DNA of 64,000 bases from Linum tenue (lineage: Eukaryota > Streptophyta > Magnoliopsida > Malpighiales > Linaceae), in assembly GCA_946122785.1 (NCBI GenBank), contig CAMGYJ010000002.1:57189703-57253702 (forward strand). Reading direction: 5' to 3'. The translations under genes and the position numbers were made by a program. Every line of letters begins with the position of its first letter. The stretch's first letter is position 1. The notes beneath the pieces were generated by a model. That model had not been told where the DNA came from. It worked only from the letters and a program-made list of their open reading frames with translations, and made no database searches. Shown one piece after another: positions 48,097 through 57,700 of the stretch.

Positions 48097-49717
48097 GTGC
48101 CGTACCTGCACGGGTGCCGGCATATATGCAGCCGTCAGATGTTCTACTTTAAATCACAGCCTTAGATTTAAAACCACTACTTAACCAAAACCGGCTTAAC
48201 CTATTGGCTCTTTTCTTAACCAATTTCTTCAAGGTAGTTAGTTTTTATTTATTACTTTTTTTGCCGGGAATACCAAAGAAAACTGAAGATTGATTTCCGT
48301 AAGACCGTATCTATAGAAAAAATCCATACAAATTTCACATATGATTATTATCTTCTTCGATTTGTTTATTAATGAATATTCTATAATAGTTTGAGTATGA
48401 AAATATGAAAAAAACAATAAATTATAGTATATATGAGTTGAATCTATAACATGATAGTTATTAACGAATATATTTTATATTTCACTTCATTGAATATGTT
48501 GTTGTAGTATTATCATGAATGTAATTATAAACGTGTAGCTCTTATCTCCAATTTTTACAAAGTATAAAATTAAATTCACGAACTATGTCTATCTCCACTG
48601 TTATTATCATTGTGTTAAAAATGATGAATTACTTTATGGATTAAAAGAAATTGATGAATTAGTTGATTTGATGGTGGAGACAAAATTAAATATATCATAT
48701 CAAAAGGTCTATTTGCTCCTCAAAGTTGTATTAATTTTATTGGTAGCAACTCCAAATCTTGGTGATGGCAGGCTAGCTAGCCGCAACGGTTGTGATGGTG
48801 ATGGTGATTTGCAGCACCGAAAGAAAGAGTTGGGATTTATGATATTCAGGGGGGAGGAAGAAGGCGGGGTGACAGGCTGACTGCAATCACTGGCGGATAC
48901 ATGCACCGGGACACTCCTAAATTTTGGAAACACGATTATTCAAACTGCGATAGTAATTTGCGTATGAGAAAAAAATGTTTAAATGGTAGTGGGACACCTT
49001 TAAAATTTGGGGAAATGATTATCCAATCTCCCGTAGTAGTTTGCGTATTGGTATAAATAATATATAAGTAGTAGTTTATGTGATTTAAATTTGGGACACT
49101 GCCACTATTAGTTAATATATTTTCAATTACGCTACAACTTATTTGTTATTGTATTTTAGATCCAAATATAATAGTAAAATGTTATTCTTATCTCAAATTA
49201 TTTTCAAAACCTAACGATTAAACTCAATTACAGGATATCCTTGTCTAGTAAGACATGTCGAGAGATATTCATTGAGCAGTATAAACATCGAATGCATTAT
49301 ATCATTTGATGAAACACGTCTGAACTCTTAATGAAACTTTATTAGTTAGATATTTTCATATTTAATAATTATTTAACTTAATTCTAATATTTAATTTAAT
49401 TTTTTTATAGAGGACATCCCTACGTAGAATTCCTGGATCCGCCACTGACTGCAATACGATGTGGCGATGGGTGGCCAATGGCGGTGATCGTTGAAATTAT
49501 TTGAGCCGGTGGGGAGAGATTCATAATTGGGATTTTCAGAGGAGAAGAAAAGTAAATTGAGAAAAGGAATCATGAACGGGGAATTTTTTGTTTTTTTAGT
49601 GTCAATTTGTTTTTATTATATGTTTATTATCTAATCAAACCAAAACCAATGATTTAGAATCAATCCATCTAATTGAACCGGACACGTATAATGCCGGCAC
49701 GGGTGCGGTGACGGCAC
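48097..49717. mobile_element. Possible nested inverted-repeat element
   Basis: GTGCCGTACCTGCACGGGTG at 48097 is mirrored at 49698-49717 by the reverse complement of GTGCCGTCACCGCACCCGTG, both followed by CCGGCAT. The ~28-base inverted pair suggests another inserted element around the hAT copy, but a target-site duplication is not clear (CTAT on both sides is the best candidate). The superfamily is unknown. Confidence 0.35.
48888..49447. mobile_element. Non-autonomous hAT element inside the MULE
   Basis: Ends CACTGGCGGATACATGCACC and (reverse strand) CAGTGGCGGATCCAGGAATT match a familiar plant hAT end. A perfect 8-base duplication ACTGCAAT flanks it (48880-48887 and 49448-49455). The 560-base interior is AT-rich with no transposase. 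Confidence 0.85.
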
Positions 49718-49862
49718 TATAGAATTTCCGCACATTAATTCTCTTTTGGACACATCACCAAGAGACATTGCAGAGAGATGATTGCCATCTCATCCTCTAC
49801 CAATTAACAACGAAGAAACAAATTAATTAGGGCGCAAGCCGCCGTTAGGTCTCAGAGAGCTG

Positions 49863-50326
49863 CTGCTCGAAATCGATTAGAAATTCGAGCTCAGAAATCA
49901 ATGGTAAGCTAAAATGTCAAAGCCAATTTCTTGTAGATTCAAATTCGAGATTTTAAAATTTAATTGAATGGGTTCTTTTTCCAGGAGAGATTCGACGAGA
50001 TGAGAAGATTTGATGAGACAAGAAGTTCAGCTTCAGTTCACCACAGTCGGAGGCTCTCTGCTCCTTTCGACAGCGGAATAATAATCGACGCCGCCAGCAA
50101 TCTCGCTGTCGCCGATGAAACGCCGAAGAATGTGGAGATGGATACAGGGAGCAGGCCTAGGTCACGATCTCGACAATGTACTACAAACACGCCTTTCTCT
50201 GTTCCCGATTTCGGCGACGACCCGCCGTCGCCGGTGGTTGTGCAGAATAAGGTAGACAACCTCTTTCTCCAGGGATCGAATTTCACGAATCTGTTGAACA
50301 GCTGTGAGTCTGTAAACAACCTATAA
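49863..50326 (+). pseudogene. Probable captured host-gene fragment with an intron
   Basis: ATG 49901-49903 is directly followed by a GTAAGC donor. An ~81-base T-rich intron ends at TTTTTCCAG (49984), and exon 2 continues in frame from 49985 to a TAA at 50324: M then ERFDEMRRFDETRSSASVHH and a Ser/Arg-rich region, then TPFSVPDFGDDPPSPV and NLFLQGSNFTNLLNS. The composition is GC-rich and gene-like, unlike its surroundings, and it lies near the right terminal repeat. GC-rich sequence continues to about 50690. I do not recognise the source gene. The frame might itself be expressed from the element. Confidence 0.45.
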
Positions 50327-50793
50327 ACAGGGAAGAGTTGAAATTGCGGGAGGAGGAAGCTGCACAGATGGTGAGGGAAAGCAAGGCGGAGGAGGACAAA
50401 CGAGATCTGAATTTTTTTGTTCCGGCAGGCAGATGGGCGCTGAAGGTCTAGTCGTGAGGAGGTTGGAGTTGGAGCGCTCTTCTCGCGGTTAGTCGACAGC
50501 GAAGCAGGAAGTGAGAGAAGAGGAACCTGTTTTTTCATCGCCGCCGTTGCGGTTATAGTGATGGATTACGCTCCGACGGAGGATGGGGTTAGACGGAGTG
50601 GAGGTGTTCGAGGTGGAGAATGGGGGATGGTTTTCCATTGGAGGCGAAACACAGCGGCGGAAGAGCGGGGGGCGGAGGAAGACGCGTGTGATAAATAATT
50701 TGATTTGTCTTTTATTATTTAATTGTAATTTTACTATGTTGCCCTTGTTGTTACCGTAACAACAAATAGGCTGTTGTTATAGTATCTGCACCC

Positions 50794-51695
50794 AGTAATA
50801 AGGCCCAAGTTTCCTTTGGGTCCCAATTCCAATAGGACCCCCACGCTTCATTAGCCCAGACTGCTCCTGAAAGAATACCGATGGTTAAAAAGAGAAATCC
50901 GATACCAATAATACGAAAACCCCAATGATCTAATTGTTGAATCAATTGAACTTTGTAATAATTCCTAGAATAAAGAAAAGAAAAAGAAGTATTTCTTAAA
51001 ACATTTCTTTTTTTCGTGATGTATGGCGTTCCACCAATGGAAAATGAATTCAAGTTTGCTCTTTTATCATTATCAATAATTCTTATAACTTTTCGAAATG
51101 TAATTACTATAAGCGCTACGGATAATAATGATCCACATAAAAGAGCGGCATAGCCCAATACCATCATACTTACGTGCATCATCAACCACTGGGATTGAAG
51201 GGCAGGGACTAAGATGCCGGATTGGTGCATATTAGTTAAAAGACCCGAAGTAGCAAATCCTTGTGTAAAAAAAGTACTTGGCGCTGTTATTGGGCTTAAA
51301 TAATTTTGTTTTTTTAAATATGGAACCATATGAATAATGGATAAGATCCATGAAAGAAAGATTAATGATTCATAGAAATTACTTAATGGTAAATGTCCCG
51401 AATAAATCCAACGAGTAACTAATAATCCTGTTATACAGAAAAAACTAGTTATCATTCCTTTTTCTGACGAATCATATAGTTCTACGAATTCATCGACTAA
51501 TAAGGTTATCAAATGAATTGTAATTCCAAGTGAAACAACTGAAAAGGATATATGAATTAATATATGTTCTAAAGTCGAAAATATCATAAAAATTTTAATT
51601 CTCAAAAAAGGGAGAGCTATAGAATTGAATTCATTATAGTATAGGACTTGTTGGATGTTTTTGAAAATTAAAAAATCTTATGCCGCTACTCGAAC
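50794..51695 (-). other. Nuclear plastid DNA (ccsA 5' part and trnL-UAG end)
   Basis: It contains the N-terminal ccsA part (50797-51587), its upstream spacer and, at 51681-51692, the last 12 bases of plastid trnL-UAG (minus strand CGAGTAGCGGCA). The order trnL-UAG, ccsA, spacer to ndhD is that of the plastid small single-copy region. With 46343-46980 it makes about 1.54 kb of plastid DNA. Confidence 0.85.
50797..51587 (-). pseudogene. ccsA: ccsA N-terminal part (nuclear copy)
   Basis: From ATG 51587 the minus strand encodes about 262 residues of CcsA without a stop. It includes [18 protein letters not shown], several membrane segments, and the haem-handling tryptophan-rich motif [14 protein letters not shown] near the end. 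Just after ETWA one T of the plastid sequence is missing and the Mutator-like element begins, adding a short unrelated tail. The near-intact frame implies a recent plastid-to-nucleus transfer. The plastid genome presumably retains the working gene. Confidence 0.9.
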
Positions 51696-52433
51696 TGTAC
51701 CATCACCGATTTCGAGTGATTTTTTGGAATGGCCATTTTGGTTGAATTTTTGAGGCTACAGATCACGGATTCGGTCTGAGCCGAACTGGGACTATTCTCA
51801 ATCGATGATGATGTCAATTAATTGCCGATTTGGAAAAAAAATCGGGGGCATTTTCATTGTTTTTCGTTCGATTTTTTTGAAAGGCTATTATCCTTGGATT
51901 TTGAAGGCTACAGATCAAGGATTCAGCGTGAGGCTATCCTCCATCGACGATTAAGTCTATTAAGCACCGATTTGAGCGTATTTGTTCCGGGTCCATTTTT
52001 TGCAGATTCCAAAGGCGAACCATCACCGATTTCGGGCGATTATTTGGAATGCCCATTTTGGTTGGATTTTGGAGGCTATGAATCACGGATTAGATCTGAG
52101 GCGAACTAGGGCTATTCTCCAGTGATGATGAAGTCAATTAATCTCCTTTTTGGACGCAATTTTTTCCGTGGCATTTTCGTAGTTTTTCGTGACTTTTTTT
52201 GCGAGAGACCATTTTCCGTGGATTCGGCGTGTGGCTATCCTTCACCGATTTCGGGCGATTTTTTGAAATGACCATTTTGGTTGGATTTTGGAGACTTCGG
52301 ATCACGGATTCAGTTTAAGGCGAGCTGGGGCTATTCTCCAGCGATGATAAAGTCAATTAATCACCGATTTTAGCAAAAACTTTTTCGGAGACTTTTTCGT
52401 AATTTTTCGCTCGTTTTTTTCAGTTACTACACA
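51696..52433 (-). repeat. Satellite array resumes, inverted orientation
   Basis: About two more dimers in the same orientation as 42122-46342, starting GTACCATCACCGATTTCG, the exact continuation of the unit broken at 46342. The units here are more irregular (a shortened unit near 52210-52250), and the array ends at TTTTTTCAGTTACTAC. Confidence 0.9.
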
Positions 52434-52556
52434 AGACAATTGATTCCTCAATTTTGACAAATACCACACAACCAATTAATGAATTATTTGTGCACAAATA
52501 TCACACGACAACAAATCATCATCCAAACGACCCATAAGCTTCCGTTTAGTAACCCT
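52434..52556. repeat. Direct duplication, unit 2, right part
   Basis: ACAAGACAATTGATTCCTCA through ATAAGCTTCCGTTTAG matches 33752-33877 of unit 1. It is the continuation of 33902-34266 displaced by the 18 kb array, with about 30 bases of the unit missing at the junction. Confidence 0.85.
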
Positions 52557-53385
52557 AGTTAACAGGCTAGCTGACCCGTCCCGTCCGGGCGTCCCCATTT
52601 TCGCAGCTGGTTGCAGTACTGTCTGGGTTGACATCAACATCGATCACATGCGATGCCTGCAGTGCAGTGCAGAGTGCAGCTCCCCTGTTGGGCGCGCCCG
52701 TAAGATGGTGGCTCTATACGGTGCTCTAATCTGCCAAACACCGCACGCCGTTTGTTCTTCCCTGTTACACATTCATTCATTTTCGTAGAAGACAACAGAA
52801 GAGAGGGTGCAGCGCCTCACTTAATTGGTCATACGGCTTCCAAGTTGTGTGTTCTTCCGACTCATCTGAGCTCATTCTAGTTGACCTTTTCCCCCCTCCC
52901 GGCCACCTGGATCTGTATGTATACGTAGCCTTATCTTGATAGTCTGAACCGTACGTTTTGGGATGGGTCAAATGTTCGCCGCGCTTTGGGCTGGGAGAAA
53001 TGGGTCGAGGATGGCTGCATCTGCTAGTGGGTCCACAGAGGAGGCTGAGTTTGGGCCAAAGCCCACATAAAGACGGATGTGAAACTGTTCATCACACAAC
53101 GCTACAAGAAGGCATGTGGAGGAGCGATTCATGCAGAGATTGGTCAGCTTCTTCATGATGAGAACTCGTCTTACTCGGTCTGTTTCATGCTCATGTCACG
53201 CCGTCTGTTAAATGAGTTCTATTTCATTAACTGCTTACACGGTCAATCAACGATGTAAGGAGTGTTTCATCTCCGTCTTGTATCTACTTATGTATGTCCG
53301 CGTTGCAGAATTCGTGAATTGAATTGTGCGGTCAAATCCTTTTTCCTTTGTAGATTTCAGTTTTGGAAGTGGGATTTCTTGTGTT
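52557..53385. other. Intergenic, no gene supported
   Basis: GC-richer than average, with repeated TGCAGTGCAGTGCAGAGTGCAG at about 52660-52679. Frames at 52777-52971 (minus) and 52958-53158 (plus) show no recognisable domain. Confidence 0.4.
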
Positions 53386-53401
53386 ATAATAATTTGATCT
53401 A

Positions 53402-53602
53402 TTTTTTTTTTATAACGAGGAACACCCTCCACGGTCACCACATTTTGTGGTTCCGTAGTCGGGCTAAACCCCGGGACCTCCGCCGGCGGTCCGGGTGATA
53501 GCGGGATGCCTCCGGAAACACCATGGTGACGGTGAGGATCGAACCTGGGACCTTATGGTCACCAGTCCTCCTCCCTTACCACCAGGCTATGTGACCTTTG
53601 GC
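53402..53602 (-). mobile_element. tRNA-type SINE
   Basis: On the minus strand it begins near GTCACATAGCCTGGTGGTAA (A-box-like), has the B-box GGTTCGATCC, and ends in GTTATAAAAAAAAAA. A 16-base target-site duplication ATAATAATTTGA(T/C)CTA flanks it (53386-53401 and 53603-53618). A pol III promoter, an A-rich tail and a long duplication together define a SINE. The body is GC-rich (CCGGCGGAGGTCCCGGGG). Confidence 0.85.
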
Positions 53603-53618
53603 ATAATAATTTGACCTA

Positions 53619-54416
53619 GCTATTAGCGCGGCTAGACCAGTAGAACCATCAAATCATTTATAATAGTAGTTTAGTTCATTTGCTTGGACGTTTAGGGAAG
53701 GACCAATGATTTTTAACAATTTGAATGGTTCACTGGTTCACTATTTTAACCACAAAAAATTTAAATAAAAAATATTTTAATATAAGCTAAGACCTCCCAC
53801 ATGAAGTACTAATTTTATTTCTTCTTTTTCCAGCCTTCTTATCGGCTTTATGTGATCCAATAAGGATCGCCACCCTAATCAATAACTTGAAATTAATAAA
53901 AAAAGGGGTTAATATATTTGTATGGCCCGAACTTTTCAAAAATTAAACATCCCGACCAATCTTTTCGATCTATAACTTCGGTTCCCATTCGGTTCATACA
54001 GATGGGTGGGTGTGGGTCAATTTTTCATCACCCACTGTAACAATGGATGGGTGGATTTTGCCCAAAAATCCACCCAATCCACTCATTGCCCATCCCTAGT
54101 TATACACATAAAAGACATACTTAAATCCATTACATATATAACCTCAACTTAAATCCATCACATATTTAAATCCATTACATAACATCAACTTAAATCCAAT
54201 ATAGTAAAAATTCAACGACACGTAAATCCAACTCACTTAGATCCATCACACTCAATCTTCAAAGATAAAATCATTAATCTCTATCTCCATTACATCAACA
54301 AAATTCAACTACGATTTTAGTACAACACTACAACATATCATACCACTAACTTTCTACTATAACTTCCTATACGGTTTCTTATTCATTGATAATGAGTTAA
54401 TAACAACCTGGTGTAT
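53619..54416. other. Intergenic, with a hAT-like end
   Basis: AT-rich. The phrase ATTGCCCATCCCTAG at about 54083-54097 looks like the right end of a hAT element, preceded by GGGTGGATT/AATCCACCC motifs from 54003, but the left end was not found. No gene is seen. Confidence 0.35.
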
Positions 54417-54419
54417 TTA

Positions 54420-54770
54420 GGGGTCGTTTGCTTCAAGGATTTAGACGTGGGATTTGGTTCTCAAATCCCACACATGAAGGATTTGTCCAAAAGCCATTGT
54501 TTGTTGAGCCAAAATGGAGGGTACCAAATCCGTGGGGTCCACTGATTTGGGGCTCCAAATCCGTGGGCCCCACGGATTTGTAAATCCCACCTTATACCCT
54601 GGGATTTGGAGACAAACTGAAAAACCATCAAATCCATGATAAAAATAGCTCAACAAACAAAAGATTTCCTCAAATCCATAATGCCCAAAATCCCTAATAA
54701 ATCCCAAGGTTTTTAATTAGCAAATCCACGACAAAACCCTCGTTATAAAATCCTTGAAGCAAACCACCCC
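54420..54770. mobile_element. Tourist-like MITE, copy 2
   Basis: It has the same GGGGTCGTTTGCTTCAAGGA ends as 11239-11597 and a TTA target-site duplication (54417-54419 and 54771-54773). It is in the opposite interior orientation to the first copy. Confidence 0.85.
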
Positions 54771-54773
54771 TTA

Positions 54774-57700
54774 ACTTAATCTTGGATTCAAAACTAACTT
54801 CCAATATTCATTTACTTTATTTACATAAGGAATCCCTTTAAAAAGGTTAGCGGGGAATTGGAGAAATATAGATATCCGAGAGTGTTAACTCTCGACTATG
54901 AAGTAATAGGTAATAAATGGATTCTGAACCTCGCCCGCGTTAATCTTCAAAATTCTTGTGGACGTTTGTGAGAGAATGCGACCTGGCTATCGGAGTTTTC
55001 AACGGCAAACCAGTTCTCAAACCCCACCTTCACATGGACTAAGGGTGATACTAATGCGAGTTACAAAGCTAGCCGCCTAGATCGATCCTGCTGCATCACG
55101 GAATGGAACTTGTCTTTCCCCAACACTAATGGTCACCATCTAGCCAAGCTTCACTAAGACCGTGGTGCATCATCATATAAATGACCACCCTCCTCATCTG
55201 ATTAATTGCTTCTTACATGATCTTAGTCTTCAAAAAATTTGTAACTCGAATGATGTGAGCCATCTCCACATGCTTGATGGGGTGACTGTGGATTCTGGTG
55301 GGAAATGGAGTGGTGTGATGTCTCATCACCATTGACAGCCTCTTCTCCTTTCTCGTCGTCTTCATTGTCAAAGTCCTCTTCCTCTAATTTCTCAAGTTGT
55401 TCTACATCTTCCCCATTATTCACCCTTGCCTTCACCTTCCTTTTTCTCATCTCTCCATATGCTCATAGATTAGCCCTAGCTTCGTGGTATTTTTATCTGA
55501 AGCCATGACATCATGAGAGTCATACACATGGTAGACCTAACGTGCAACGAATGCAGCTGCACGAACCTCGTAGTGTGCTGATAGTAACGCATCTCCATGC
55601 GCAATCTAATTTGGGTTATTCTCGCCTACCAATTTGTCTCAAGAATCATGCGACTGTGGGATTAGGGTTCGTCGAGTTCGCATCGAAATTCTGGGTTTCA
55701 CGTCGATATTCTGGGTTCCGTGTCGGTATTTTGGGTTGGTTGGGTTTGATACATCGCTGGGTTTGATAGTGGATTAGGGTTCACTAGGTTCGCCAGTGTC
55801 GTGTGAAATCGGGCAATGGGTGCGACCATTGAGGCGTCTATTCGCAGGTTGGATGACGCATGGTTGCCTTTGTCGAAGCTGGAAAGGAGATGGAGGACTG
55901 GATCAGCGGGACGAGCTGGACCGGATGGAGAGGTGGATCAGTAGATGGGTGTGTTCATCGTTCGACTGTCGCCCGTCGATCGAGGGTTCGACTGCTAAGA
56001 GGGAGAGAATAAATTGGGTAAAAGTCAATCGAGATGGAAATTTGACAATCTATAAATTAGTAAAGTGACTTTTGATCTACTTTTTTCAATTGATGAATTA
56101 GAAACAGATTACTTGGCATGCCATCTTGACAAAAAAAAAATAGATCATGTCACCAACAATTGTTTTTCCAGTCAACAGTCATGATAGTACTGTTAATTTT
56201 ATAGACGAAATAACTATATATGTGAATTTTTCAAAATCTGACTATTTCTCACAAAGCTATAATTTCAAAAATCCATCTCTTAGAGTAATGGGTATTTTTC
56301 TTGCAACTCAAATTGAGTTGTTGGGAACCTCTAATCTCGCTTATTTCTTTCAACTCGATTTTTTTTTCTTTCCTTTTTCATGCAAAAGCTCACTCTCAAA
56401 AGAATCGATACTAACAAGGTTTTAAAAAAATGGTTGGTTCAAATCTCACTATCAAGGTTTTGAAAAATATGTATCACCTAAATATAAGGATATAACTTGA
56501 AGACTATGTATGTGGAGATTATGTATGTCCCGAATACCGATCGTTATGGTTAAAACTCACGATTATAACAATCCGGTTGTACCTTAGCAGAAGGTCTCGG
56601 GTTGGAAAATGTCCTCTCAACCTTAAACCAGTTGAACAAAGAAAACCGTAACATACGGGAATCATGTGTGGGGGTTGGGCTTTCATCAACCAAACACACA
56701 GAAATGGTGAATGTTGTTCAAACATCTTATTGTACAACCTACCGACTATGCATGGCAGGCAAAGTCTTTGACTCATCATGTGAATCGTGACGCCCTTTTT
56801 CACTTTTTTAGCCTTTTTGGTTGAGTAGACAATTGAGGTTGAGTTGGATCTTGTTTCTATTCGAGTGAAATGAGATTCAGATAACTCATCATCATAGGAA
56901 AAAGGAAATTATGGATGGCGGGTGTGCTTTGGTTGAAGTCAAATTAAATGCTTTATTTGTTAGTATCACTAGTCGTCTAGTCCAATATGTTTAAGTACAA
57001 TCTATCCATCCTTGTCACCGTTTCAACCATTTGTACGGCGGCACTTGTCTGAAGCTTTTGTGGGGGAAAGGCTTTTCTTAACTCATTTGTGTGAATCATA
57101 TCAATTGACTCGGTTGGTAAAGGAATGATGCATGAGTGAATTTGTTCGTACCTCTATATTTCCAAATGTGTAATGTGTTCAATCTCTTGTTTTCTAATGT
57201 GTAATTTCGTGTTGTTCTTTTGTTTTTTTTTTTTTCTGGTTGTATACCAATTTATAATGTATTCGATCTCTTTTCTAATCAATATAAGATTATCTTTTGT
57301 GAAAAAAAATTATTTCCAAATAATTCTTTATTTAACTCAAAATCAACTATTCTATTTATTTTTTAATCTATTTATATCCTTTCATTTCTATTATTTATTT
57401 TCCCATGGTTGTTTCATTTCCTCCTGGAATTATTTTTTCTTTCCTCCAAATTTCACAAGCGATAAAGAGGCTCATCCACTCGTCACCTCCGCCGAGCTCT
57501 ATCAACTACAGCTTGTCGTGTCACAGAAACTGACGCCTTCAATTATGGGTCGCAATTCTCCTCGGGCATCAAAGTTTGCTTCTCCGTCGTTAGCAACTGA
57601 CACACACCGATCCATATCGACGCCTCGCTAATCGTTTACTTAGCTGCACTTCCTTTCCGTTCGCAAACACCATCATTTGAAGGGCATTCTTCATGAAGTT

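Larger units (their letters stand above)
46981..50793. mobile_element. Mutator-like element (Pack-MULE type) inside plastid ccsA
   Basis: Terminal inverted repeats of about 47 bases begin GGGAGCGGATATGGTGACAA (left) and GGGTGCAGATACTATAACAA (right, reverse strand), and both continue through TATTTGTTGTTA(T/C) to GTAACAAC. The target-site duplication is AGTAATAA(A) (46972-46980; 50794-50801, one A missing on the right). Removing 46981-50793 restores the ccsA order. No transposase is seen. The interior has Gly/Pro-codon-like GC-rich stretches, a TTTGTGGTTTGC repeat block, a probable captured gene fragment and a hAT element. That content is typical of a Pack-MULE. Confidence 0.85.

Noticed and set aside
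47418..48165. Long frames on both strands at 47.4-48.2 kb as genes
   Set aside because: They come from a degenerate ~36 bp repeat and have no conserved features.
46798..51587. ccsA as an active gene
   Set aside because: It is split by 3.8 kb of transposon, lies in nuclear satellite DNA and lacks plastid neighbours beyond short stubs.
57173..57631. A 152-codon frame as a membrane-protein gene
   Set aside because: The first two thirds are Phe/Ile/Leu from AT-rich DNA, with no recognised domain, promoter or splice support.
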